A DNA stretch of 64,000 nucleotides from Tulasnella sp. 424 (taxonomy: Eukaryota; Basidiomycota; Agaricomycetes; Cantharellales; Tulasnellaceae): positions 1 through 64,000 of the forward strand of contig WSUB01000084.1 of assembly GCA_019633425.1 (NCBI GenBank), in the 5' to 3' direction. The first letter of the stretch is position 1. Each line of letters begins with the position of its first letter. Under the pieces are notes generated by a model that saw only the letters and a list, made by a program, of their open reading frames with translations, had not been told where the DNA came from and did no database searches. Positions 21,806 through 31,943 of the stretch are shown here, in pieces. Position numbers and translations under genes: made by a program.

Positions 21806-24234
21806 TTAAAAATCCATCACTGCATCCGCCCTCGCTTCGGCTTTCTCTCGGCGTAACCGCTCAGCCGCTCGTATTCCAAAATCATCTTTAAAGATCTGTG
21901 TGACCTCTTCCAACGAAAGTCCTGCCGTTTCGGGGTAGCACGCAAGACAGAACGTCCACCCGAGGAAGCATAGCCCGGCATAGAACCCAAATGCGCCTAA
22001 AGTGGGGTGGATCGGAGTCGGAGTATGAGAACCCTTCCCGTCGTGTGTGTTTGTCGAGAAGCACCACGAGCCTCGAGGCAAGTGGGGGGGAACGTACCTG
22101 CCGCCGTAATCTTGTTGATCAGAGAGAGGTACGTCGCCCCGATGATCAAGTTGCCGGTCCAGTTCGTCGCTGTCGCCAACGACGTACCGATACCCCTTAC
22201 TATAAGTACCACCAATAAGCCATCATCATACGACCTTAATTCGATCATGACACGAACCTTCGAGGGCAAACAGCTCTCCTTGCTGCCAAGGCACGTTGCC
22301 CAACCCCGTCGCATACGACGCAACGTAAAAAACCATCGAGAACAACACCATAATCGACCACGACTTTGGGTACGCGGTGCCATCCACGAGGACGCCATTC
22401 GTCTTCTTCGTGAGGACTACGTTACCGGGAAATTGGCGAGAGATGATAATGGGGGGGTTGTTCAACGGCTTCGTTCCTAACCGGAGAGAAGAGAGCTCAC
22501 AGTAAAAAGACACCGATGCGAATCCGAGACCGAATATCATCCCGGGGCTTGAATAGAGCATGATCCGTCGGCGGCCGATGATGTCAATATCTGAAGAAAA
22601 CGTCGTCGTGTAAGCTCTCTCGGTGCCTGCGACCTGTGCCCGGGCGTACATTTCAGAGCGAAGAGCGTAAAGATGAAATTCGTCCCGGAGATGATAAGCC
22701 CCACCGCCGTCGGTTTATTGAATCCAATCGATTTGAATAACGTGGCGGAACTGGGAGGGCAAAAAGTTGGATTAGCGCCCCCCCCCCGGTCTGTCGAGCG
22801 GCAGTGCATACGTACTAATACATGAGAGTGTTGAAACCACATAATTGCTGGAACGCTTGTAGTCCACATGCCACAACTATGTGAATGCATGAGTCGGTGG
22901 GCGGAGAGGGGACGTTTCGCGCGTCGTGAGCAACTCACTCAAAGCTCTCCTATTCTCGTTCACTAAAAAGACGCTCGCAAAGCGTTGCGCGAAAGTCGTC
23001 TCCTTTGTTATTCGGATGCTTTCTTGCACGCTATCTTCCATCAAGCGAACTCTTTGCTCGATCTCTTCCGGGGTAGCTTTGCCGTAGATCTTGGATAGGT
23101 TACGGGCTGCGGTGTATCGGTTCCCTTGTCGCAAGAGGATGCGAGCTGCGCGGAGGGTGATGGGATTAGTCCGTAAACATCAACCCAGTCGCGTTGGGTC
23201 CTTGTGTTCACTCACGCGATTCTGGGAGGAATGGCAGGACGAAGAATTGTAGGGCGGCAGGAACAGCTCCTAGACCAACCATCCACCTCCAGCCACCGGA
23301 CACGGACTCAAACCCAGCGCCGATTCCATAGGCAATCACTTGACCCTAAAAACAAGACGTGAATCGCGAGCAGATGCTAAGTGAAAAACGGGCTACGCAC
23401 AAGAGTAATGCTGACCACGTTGACGGTCACCAGTCTCCCCCGCTGCTTCGTTGGCGCAAGCTCGCCTATAAAAAGCGGGACGATGCACGCGGCAAACCCT
23501 ACTCCGATCTGAAAAGCACGTTTTAGCGAGGGGGCGCTCATCCTAGGCAAAACGGAAACTTTCCAACTCACGCCGATGACGAACCTCCCACACACCATTT
23601 GCCAAACGGTGTGGGATACAGCTTGAGCGGCTGCTCCAGCGATGAATATGATATCCGCGATGCCGAGGACCCACTTGCGCCCGGTCCAGTCGCTTATTAT
23701 TCCTCCAGCAAGTCCGCCAAGAAGGGCACCCAGGGTCGTCGAGGAGGTGATCAACTCCTAGAGGGATTCCGGGTACTTTAATCCAATGTGAGGGTTATCC
23801 AGCTCTGAGCGGCAAATCGAACCTTCTGCATATTCGATAGTTCCGCCGGTCCGAGGTCGCCTCGTATCGTCACAAGAGCTCCGGAAATGACGCCTGTATC
23901 GTAGCCTAGGAGGAAATTCTCGAACGTGTCAGTCAAGCTCCGACACCGCATTGGATAAAAATAGAATCACCGAAAAGAAGCCCGGATATGCTGCTCGCAA
24001 GGACAAGCATCCAAATGTACAATGATGAAGCGGTGTCTTTTGCGTCCATTTCCGCTTCTGTTGGCCCGTCTCGAGACCCTCCGGTTAAAGGCCGTTCACT
24101 TTCACTAGCCACGAGGTTCTTTTCGTACGTATTGACGGTTTTGGAATGATGGAAATATGAAGAGGTTAGAATGAATGGTCGTTAGCTTTCTAGATTCGTC
24201 TTTGGTGAGATGAACGAACCTCGGATGAAGCCAT
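21806..24234 (-). CDS. MFS sugar/polyol transporter, myo-inositol (Itr1) type
   Basis: CDS complement(join(21806..21996,22098..22199,22258..22416,22501..22590,22650..22750,22816..22876,22939..23145,23216..23345,23401..23508,23572..23757,23823..23905,23971..24118,24220..24234)); all 13 exons join in frame to 526 aa, the normal size for a 12-TM transporter. It is a plasma-membrane proton symporter of the sugar porter family. Signature elements are [13 protein letters not shown] in TM1, [10 protein letters not shown] after TM2, PESPRILL before the central loop, the [17 protein letters not shown] helix, DIIGRRRIM and the [11 protein letters not shown] end motif. [11 protein letters not shown] and the loop pattern favour inositol transporters over hexose transporters. 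The first coding exon is only 15 nt. The divergent SDR gene starts 343 bp away. Confidence 0.9.
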
Positions 24235-24577
24235 ATGGTAAACCTCCTCCACCACTGATGTTCTCCCTCTTAGACGAACGGTAAACTCCCGAAAAAGCGC
24301 TTCAGCCCACTGTATGCCACTTTGAAGCTGCAGGATGGCTTGAAAAGAAGTAAGGGGGTTTAGATGGAGGACCAAAGCCGGAACCAAGCAATGAGAGGTG
24401 GGATGTCTCACGGTTCAACGTCGGTCACCTCGCCGCAGCCCGCGTGCGGCCGTGATCCAGCACACAACCGATTAGACGTCAATCCTCGACCATAACAGCG
24501 TCACTTTCAGGATCCCTAAGCCTCAACCACGTGCCCTCAACTCTGCTTTCATACTTACTCGAGTTGTCGTACGTACG
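24235..24577. promoter_or_regulatory. Divergent promoter region, 343 bp
   Basis: It is shared by the transporter (start 24234, minus) and the short-chain dehydrogenase (start 24578, plus). I see no obvious TATA box, palindrome or repeat. Co-regulation of the pair is possible but is only inferred from the arrangement. Confidence 0.4.
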
Positions 24578-25374
24578 ATGTCTGCCGTCGCGTTCATCGT
24601 TGGTTTCGGAAAAGGCGTGGGTTCGGCCGTCGCTGCCAAATTCAAGAAAGAAGGTTTCTCCGTAGCAGTCGCCTCTCGGAGTCTTATACCGGATGAAGTG
24701 GAGAAGAACTACGGTTACTTGGGCGTCAGAATGGATGTGGCTCGGGCCGGGCAGGTTGCAGCTGCGTTTGAACACGTCGAGAAGAAATTGGGGCCTGCGA
24801 ATTTGGTGGTCTATAATGGTGCGCAAATCTATCAATTTTAGAGATTATCTCAACTTCCCTCTGATAGCTCAACGTTTTCAGCATCCGCTTACGCATCTGC
24901 TCCGGGAGGAAAAGAGGACCCCCTCTCACTCGCAGAGGAAGACTTTCTTCAGGGCGTTTCCGTAGGCGGCATAGGCGCTTACTACGTGGCCCAGCATGCA
25001 AATAGCGGATTCAACAAACTAGTGCATACACCGCCCAGAGTATTCATTGCAACGGGAAACGCGCTACCGTGGGCTCAACCTCCTCCACCAAATCTGCTAG
25101 GATTGTCAACTGGAAAGAAAGTCCTAGCAAATATCGTCGAAGCTTGCGCGACCGGGTATGCACAGACCGGCAAACGGTATGTATCACCCGCACTTGTCCA
25201 TTGCCCGCTTCAGCTTAACTCGAGTTCCGCTGCAGCTTTTACTACGCTTACGAGGTCAGCCCCAAGGGCGGACCAGTGAGGTCCCCGGATCCAACCACCC
25301 ACGCGAATCAGTTTTGGAAGCTTTACAACCTGAAGGAGCAAGGCGATTGGGCTGTGAAGTTTACAAAGGAGTGA
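24578..25374 (+). CDS. Short-chain dehydrogenase/reductase family protein, atypical active site
   Basis: CDS join(24578..24818,24882..25176,25236..25374); 224 aa. The Rossmann nucleotide-binding loop is visible at the N-terminus (IVGFGKGVG), followed by a basic residue after beta2 (VASRSL) and an LVVYNA segment in place of the NNAG motif. The catalytic Tyr of the SDR YxxxK is not seen where expected: the segment reads LLGLSTGKKVLAN. The catalytic Ser position is also a Thr or Gly (IATGNALPW). NAD(P) binding is likely, but classical oxidoreductase activity is doubtful. An alternative is a member of the small SDR group seen in fungi and bacteria that lacks the Tyr. Confidence 0.8.
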
Positions 25375-25440
25375 TCGCTTGGAACCATATACAAAACAAA
25401 TACCCCTGTTCATTTTATTCGTTCCAGAAATGGTAATGAG

Positions 25441-26050
25441 CGTGATCGAGCATGAAAGCGCCAAGCGGTGAAAGTATTGTCCTTGTTACGGGATACACTT
25501 GCGGACAAAGAAGCAATCTTTGAAAGTAAAATAACGTATTTTGGGACTCTCTGTATGAAATTGGTCCTCTCCGACCACGGCAGACACGTTACGGGATGGA
25601 GGTGAGTATACGATTCGTTTCCTCGCTGGGACTTGAAAGTCTGATGTACACTACAGAATTAAGGGCAACGAGGACATCAAAGACATCCTCTGGCGCTTGC
25701 CTGAACCAGTATTTGTAGAGTCCTCGGATTCGCCGCCCAAGAACCCCCTAGTACGACTGGAGTCTCTTGTCGATCTCTTATCCGTTAACGACTGATTGGT
25801 CTTGGGACGAGCGGGACGTATGGCGGACCGAAGGCAAGACCATAACTTGCCTCAGTTGTGGAGGAGATGGACTCAGAGGGGTGGGAGGTCAGTGTCGCAC
25901 CACGAAGGGCGAGATCCTACCTATTCATGGGGAAGCACCATTAGTTCAGATAGAAGATGATATCTTAAAGCTGCACGACAGCTGCAGAGAAGTAAAGCGT
26001 TGTGTCATGTCACAGGGAGAATATCTCCTCAGCGAAGGACTATTTCAGGT
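25441..26050 (+). pseudogene. Decayed 3' fragment of the tandem 25-40 kb family
   Basis: Translated blocks match the intact copies in order: VKVLSLLRDTLADKEA (compare LALMRDIPEVK), FGTLCMKLVL (LGNLCMKII in copy 1), a GTGAGT...ACTACAG intron, IKGNEDIKDILWRLPEPVF (ELKPDEDAFDILCYLEEPIF), a stop TGA near 25795, WSWDERDVWRTEGKT (WKWEERDIWRAKGQ) in another frame, and EAPLVQIEDDILKL (EAPLAQRDQANFTL). The blocks lie in different frames with stops between them, so the copy is dead. It sits directly upstream of copy 1 and after the SDR stop. It shows the array once extended further left. Confidence 0.8.
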
Positions 26051-26391
26051 TTAAGGATTATAGGACCCCATTTGCGGTCGGCACGACGACCGGCGGCGGG
26101 TGGGTAACTTCGACGCCCCAGCACTTCGATGTAGGGTATTTTCCGCAGAATCGGGTTAACATGCAATGCACTTCCCTAAGCATATAGTGTGAGGACAAAT
26201 GTGGGCAAGCTGCCAATTACAAAAGCAGCGCGCCTCGTGGCAGACGTGAGCACTTGCGCGCTTAACCACTCACGTTCCCCTCGTTCAACCTTTTCATTCC
26301 CACTACCACGAATTGGACCTCATACGCTCTTAGATCGCTTTATACCCTCTCGTTTGCATTGCCTAGTGAATCCTGTACTATTGCGGTCACC
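26051..26391. promoter_or_regulatory. Upstream region of family copy 1
   Basis: It contains a palindrome with 7-bp arms, ACGTGAG (26244-26250) and CTCACGT (26269-26275), about 120 bp before the start codon, with GCGCGC in the loop. The upstream module conserved in copies 2-5 is not seen here. No gene is seen. Confidence 0.4.
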
Positions 26392-28638
26392 ATGTCTCAC
26401 ACTCCACGTCCCACGCAGACTGTCGACTCGGGAGACCCCTTAGGCTCAGCAAATATTGCATCCATTGATTGGGATGCCCTCGTGAATCGTCGAGCAGCTA
26501 AACGTACATATGGAGAGCGGGATTCTTCCTGCGGTTCTGGGCGAAGCTCCGTCAATTCATTTCTGTTAGAGGACTTCGGTTCCGGGCCCCGCTCCCCAAG
26601 TCCGGAAGGTCCTCCAGACCCTTGGGGTTTAGCGGACCCAAGTAGAACAAACGTAATCACGCCCCCACTCTTTGCCAATCCCTTGAGGTTATTGCTGAAT
26701 GAGACATTTATTTGGCCAGAAACAAGTTCCGCCCCCGGATACGTCGAGGAGTGGTGGCAAGCTAGGTAAGCAGTACGGCCTCTCTTATGAACCTCTGCTG
26801 ACAATTTCCAAGACCCAGGCGCCTTCATTTGGACGCGATGGTGCTCAGAATGGGATGCAAAATGGAGATCCGTGCCAGCGGAGTCGGCTCCACGGCCAAA
26901 AAAGGGAGCTCGACTCTCCAGCTCAAGTTCGCTCTCCCTCTCCGGAGAAGACTCGCCTGCTCCTTCTCAGGAGAAGAGAAGTTCAAGAAGGTCGAAACAT
27001 CCCCGAAAATCCGTTGCGAAAGCAGTCAATGAAGCCATTCAGTACAGGTTCATCAAGAGAAAGGCTAAGAAGTGGTTCACTCGGCTTACTGCCCAGCTCA
27101 ATGACGATGGGCTAGGATCCAGTCAGGGATGCCGTCAACGACGGGTTGCGGGAGAGGAGCTCTTGCGGATTGCTCAGGACGGAGGAGGTCCCGTTGTAGC
27201 GCGAAGATTCACCAAGTCATTGGCCCGGCAGGAGACCGGGTTACGTGCGATTCTCAGACTCTGCGAGGAAGAAGATCTCGCCTCCGGCCATTCGCGAGAC
27301 AAAGCCGAATCCTTCAAGTATGATAGGCACCATAAGTCATACCTCCTTATGATACTCGTCATGTCACACGTTGATCGTGCTCTTTTCCTGGAAACGGTAA
27401 TTCCTAGCATCCTGCGGGAACCGATTGGATACGGGCCGCGAGGTATTCTTTTTCTTGCTACCTCGATCCCGGACTTCTTTGCACTCGTTGACCCTGTCGC
27501 AATCTCCGAGTACGGTATGCGAGTCATTAGGAAGTCAGAAGAAGGGACTTCTCCATGGTTTCAGGGCACTGAATTGCTGTATCGTTTGTTCGGTCACAAC
27601 CCGACAACGGAACAAGGAAAATCAACCATGCTTTCTGTAGGCCGGCTTATCCTCGACTCCACAATGGAGCTCTGTTCCCCAAGTAGCGCTGGGCTTTTAG
27701 GTCTCACCCGGTTTCTGCAAGTGGTGGTGCGGATATCCTCGACTGCAGCAGCGAAGGGCATCCTTGCGTCCATACTCCCTTCACCAGCAGTCATGGACAA
27801 GTTCATCGAACACATTATCTCTGAACTATCCCAAGACCTGTGGTCCAACAACATACCACTGCGAGTTAAGGCGATTGCGTTGCTGGCGGATCCGTCACAA
27901 ATCACCAGCGCTTCACCTCATCAACTTGAACGATTAGGGAATTTATGCATGAAAATCATAGATTCAACCATATTTTGGCAGGTTTGGGAACCGATTTCAT
28001 TGGTTCGTATATCATTTTACTTCACGTAATGAGAGTACAGCCGACTGAATGTCGCATAACAGGGCCTTGATCCACTGGTCCCGTTGACTCTTGATAAGGA
28101 TGCCCTCTCTATCTTTTGCAAACTACCCGAGCCAATATTCCAACAGGAGTTGAAATTGTTTATCTTTCCCAAATCGGGGTTGGACATCCCGGCGTCCCCT
28201 TCACGACCCGCCCACTACGATGCATTCGGCATTCTTTCGCGCCAGCTCGACCTTCTTCTCTGGCTCTCAAACGCACGAGAAAACGCAACAGGAATTCATC
28301 GCGCCTTGATTGGTAGCGACTCTTGTGGGTTTCTCCAAAAGATTGTCGCTTCTCGTGTGTCGTCGATTTGGAGGTGGGAAGAGAGGGATGTTTGGCGGCA
28401 CAAAGGCTTAGCAATGACCTGCTTCGGCAACATCATGGAGAACATGGACGAATCGGAGCTCCGTGGTCACGTCCCAAGAGAAATGATCGAGACTGCCGTG
28501 GCAATTAAGGACGATGGGGAGGCTCCCTTGGCTCAGCGGGACCAGGCGACATTCATGCTTCAGCGGTATACGATCGCCGCGGACCGGTGCGGCGTCGAAC
28601 CTTACCACAGGGAAGCTGGAGCTGCGACGGAGGACTAG
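26392..28638 (+). CDS. Tandem family, copy 1 (divergent member), function unknown
   Basis: CDS join(26392..26652,26720..26765,26819..27981,28063..28638); 681 aa. I do not recognise the family. The N-terminus has IDWDALVNRRAAKRTYGERD and a Ser-rich stretch (CGSGRSSVNS), equivalent to the DWSAVRSHKRVQRKYGPRTD block of the other copies. The body is Leu-rich and probably all-helical, possibly an ARM/HEAT-like fold. The C-terminus holds WRWEERDVWRHKGLAMTC and EAPLAQRDQATFMLQRY. It has one more intron (26766-26818) than copies 2-5 and the most divergent sequence, so it may be the oldest member. No signal peptide, transmembrane segment or catalytic motif is visible. Confidence 0.75.
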
Positions 28639-29326
28639 AAGGGAAGAGAAGGGAAGGTTAAGCTCGGACAGATTCAAGTTAGAGAATCAACTATAGAGCT
28701 TGCCCAGTCTTGACCGTGGCGCGTTTGTCCGTCCACCATTTTCCTCCCTGATTCTTGAATATTCCTACTTGTTGACTAACTAGACATCTCTTTTTCCGTG
28801 TTTTCACCATGTTCACTCGATACTTCTGGTTCGTTCTTTTGATCTCGCATGGCCACTCTCTCGTCCCAAAGTAGATCACATCCCCTACTACCCGTTCATA
28901 TATAAGCCTCCGAGCTAAATGTATGCCTCCCCTGACTTGCTCTCACCTAGAGACTGACCTTCCCCGCTTTCAGTTGCGCCCTGCTCTTTCGGTCTTTCTT
29001 TCTTTTGTGAGAGGCTTACTGAATGTAGATATACCATGGTTTATAGTGAGTGTTCTCTGACGTTGGGTTTGAAGGGTGACCCTTGAACGAGGCTGGAAAT
29101 TCTGTGGGGGAGTATTTCTATCCGTTGCTTCCGTCAATATGATCCGTTCTTTTTAAGTCCCAGTGCCTCGTACAGTCCTCGAGTTGGAAGGGGGTTCATT
29201 GAGCGCGTGGTCGGGCCGTTCATCTACGTGACCTATGGCAAGGTCGCCGGCTCTCAGACACGGGTGGGGTGCGATCAAGCTCCACCGGCACCACTTCCAC
29301 GTCCCAGTCGCTCTTCTCACTGTGTC
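28639..29326. other. Intergenic between family copies 1 and 2
   Basis: It holds the 3' flank of copy 1 and, from 29076, the upstream module shared with copies 3-5. I see no other gene. Confidence 0.5.
29076..29246 (+). promoter_or_regulatory. Conserved upstream module, copy 2
   Basis: It begins GTGACCCTTGAACGAGGCTGG and contains a block like CTCGAGTTGGAAGGGGGTTC. It ends with TACGTGACCTATGGCAAGGT, about 80-100 bp before the start codon. The same order is found upstream of copies 3, 4 and 5. The E-box-like core here is TACGTG rather than CACGTG. Confidence 0.65.
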
Positions 29327-30752
29327 ATGTCTCAAACTCTTGCAGGCTCATCATCTTCCCCTCTGGGTCAGGATGAACTATCCAACCATCCCAACGGAAT
29401 CGCAGAAGATATCGACTGGTCCGCAGTTAGGAGTCACAAGCGGGTGCAGCGAAAGTATGGGCCCCGAACGGACGCCTCCACGTCTTCCAGAAGCTCAGTC
29501 TCGTCTGGATTGACTGAGCAATTTTCAAGCTCGGGCTCAGATACTGCCGATGAAGATGAGGGCACAGGATTATCGGTGAGCTTTTGTTTCCTCGTAGGCG
29601 CACCCTCGCGCACCTTTGGATCGCTAATGGCGCTCCCCAAAGCAGGCAAATGCCGATGCCGTCCCATCAGGGCTCTTTGGGAAAGCGCGACATGTTTGGG
29701 TGAAGCGTCGGACGAAGAAACTTTTCCTTCGGTTTACCACCCAATCTCGACACCAGACTAGGACCCCAGGTTGGCGCCGACGTAGGGATGCAGCGGATGC
29801 CCTCATCCGAATCGTATCAAGTGAAGTCGGTGGAGAAGATATTGTGGCACGCCGATTTGTGAAGACACCATCAAGACAAAAGATCGGTGCAAAAGCTATT
29901 CTTAGCCTCGGCGCAGAAGAAAGTGACCCTTGGAGCCGTCCTTGGATCGACACAGGTCTACCCCAACTCCACACCTCAAACACGCCGGGTCATATCGCCC
30001 TAAAGGACTCGGGCGCAGCTGTACGTTTACTTAACTTGGTAGTACCTCATTCAAAGGGATCAAGTTTCTTCCGCGACACGATCCCCAGCATTCTTCGAAA
30101 TGAAGATACTCTCACATTCAACATCCAAGCTTCAGCAGCCATGCCCTACCTCGCCACAGCGTTCCCTGAACAATTCCATCTCATTGACCCAATCCTTGTG
30201 CAGGACTTCGTATCATGGCTTGTCACTGCCCACAGACATCCGTCCATCTGGTGGCTGAGAGGGATCAGGACCCTAGACATTCTGATAAATAGTGAATCCC
30301 AAGCCACGCCAAATCAACAAAAAATGAAACCTTCAATGGCTGCCAAGGTTCTTCAAGTCGTAACTGAAGCAATCACTCCGGCTCCCGTGGCTCCCCGCGG
30401 GCCGCAGCCGCAAGTCACACCCAGGATGAGTCACGATCATCCTTTGCACCTATTGATTCCTCTTCGCGCAGCAGTCAGCGCGCTTTTGCTAGCAGGGGAT
30501 AGCTCCAGTACTCGAGAGAGCATTCTTCCTCAGCGTGAGGGCCTTGTGCGCTTCACGAAGGCGTTGGTGGACATCTGCACAAGAACCCTCTACACGAAGG
30601 TTGTCTTGGCCTTGAAGGCGCTAGCCCTGATGCGGGACATTCCAGAGGTCAAAGATTTCCTTTCCACGACAAACCTCGATCGCTTGGCGAGTTCCTGTGT
30701 CGAGCTTGTCCTTTATCAGTTCCCGCGGGAAATGACTGCCTCGAGGAAATCG
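29327..30752 (+). repeat. First tandem unit of the array (exons 1-2 of copy 2)
   Basis: The distance from the copy 2 ATG (29327) to the copy 3 ATG (31944) is 2617 bp, and from copy 4 to copy 5 it is 2645 bp, so the repeat unit is about 2.6 kb. Introns and flanks are also similar between units, which shows recent duplication or gene conversion. Confidence 0.6.
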
Positions 30753-31378
30753 GTAAGCTTACGGACTCCTTTCAAGCTCGCTTTCGTAGCCAATCCTGAA
30801 GGCATAATTAGGCTGACTTTGAAGTCCAAGAGTTGAAGCCGGATGAAGATGCATTCGACATCCTCTGTTCCCTCGGGGAACGGACATTCGCAGAAGCCTT
30901 GAAGTCGAAGCTCGAGCGCCCAGCCTCCAAACTGGACTCGCCCAATAATGACCCCTCTGGCGCTCTCCGGCTATTGGAGCCTTTACTATGGCTCTCCAAC
31001 ATGCCGCCCGACATCAAAATCGCCCATCGCGCTTCGGTACAAAGCGGAGCCAGCAACTTCCTCGCCAAAATCATCCCCTACCCGGTTTCCCCAACCTGGA
31101 AATGGGAAGAGAGGGAAATTTGGCGAGCCAAAGGCCAAGCCATGACATGCCTCGGGAATATCATAGAAAGGATGGACGAATCGCAACTACGCGAACACGT
31201 CACAAAGGAGATGGTCGACGCTGTCGTGGCGATCAAGACCAACGAAGAAGCGCCTTTGGCGCAGCGCGACCAAGCCGATTTCACGCTGCAACGGTACCAG
31301 ATTACCGCAGACCGATGCAGAATAGAACCCTACTACAGGGAGGATGCGCAAGCTACATCACAAGCCGAGAAGGATTGA
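29327..31378 (+). CDS. Tandem family, copy 2, function unknown
   Basis: CDS join(29327..29575,29646..30752,30812..31378); 640 aa. Exon 1 encodes a hydrophilic Ser-rich head (MSQTLAG..., DWSAVRSHKRVQRKYG, TSSRSSVSSGLTEQFSSSG, acidic end). Exon 2 starts ANADAVPSGLFGKARH, followed by a basic KRRTKKLFLRF block, then a long helical region and a variable Pro-rich linker (about residue 340). Exon 3 holds ELKPDEDAFDIL, LLEPLLWLSNMP and WKWEEREIWRAKGQAMTCLG. No enzyme motif, signal peptide or membrane segment is visible. The second intron has a GTAAGC donor and an AATTAG acceptor. The start is the ATGTCTC conserved in all copies but copy 4, where it is ATGTCTCG. Confidence 0.82.
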
Positions 31379-31718
31379 GACTTTGTCCCGTCGTTTCGCG
31401 TTTATCTAATATGTACTAGTTCTTCCTGTGATCTCAGTAACCTCCGCCCTCCGTCGACCCGCTCGCATACCTTCCCCCGTTCTCGCCTCAAGCTGACCGC
31501 CTGTTTCCTAGTACCTCTGTTCGTGTATAGTGTCGTGTTTCTCTGTTGTGATTGTTGTCCTTCATGTTTTCGTCAACATCGATTCTTGAAGTTTCCGTTC
31601 AATGGATAGGCCCGTTTGGCAGGTAAAGGGCGTACGGGTACATGCCGGTGTGGTCGACAAACATACAAAATCACGGCTCATGGTGAATGCCCGAGGACGT
31701 TCGGTTTGAAGGCACAAG

Positions 31719-31886
31719 GATGACCCGTGAACGAAGCTGGAAATTATGTGAAGAGAACCTAGACCCGTCGCTTCCGTCAATATGGCCCGTTCCTTATGTC
31801 TAGATGCCCAATACAGTCCTCGAGTCGGAAGGGGGTCTTTTGAGCGTGCGCCTTTGTTCGTCCACGTGACCTATGGCAAGGTCGCT
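31719..31886 (+). promoter_or_regulatory. Conserved upstream module, copy 3
   Basis: It has the same block order as the copy 2 module and ends in CCACGTGACCTATGGCAAGG. The canonical CACGTG hexamer is at 31863-31868, about 75 bp before the start codon. Confidence 0.7.
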
Positions 31887-31943
31887 GCCACGCGAAAGGC
31901 TTACGCAACCACATCCAGAAGTCGCTCCTCTCTCACCGATCTT

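Noticed and set aside
26163..26300. tRNA-Ser/Leu-like string GAGTGGTTAAGCG on the minus strand
   Set aside because: No acceptor stem or T-arm can be formed; the resemblance comes from the palindrome described at 26244-26275.
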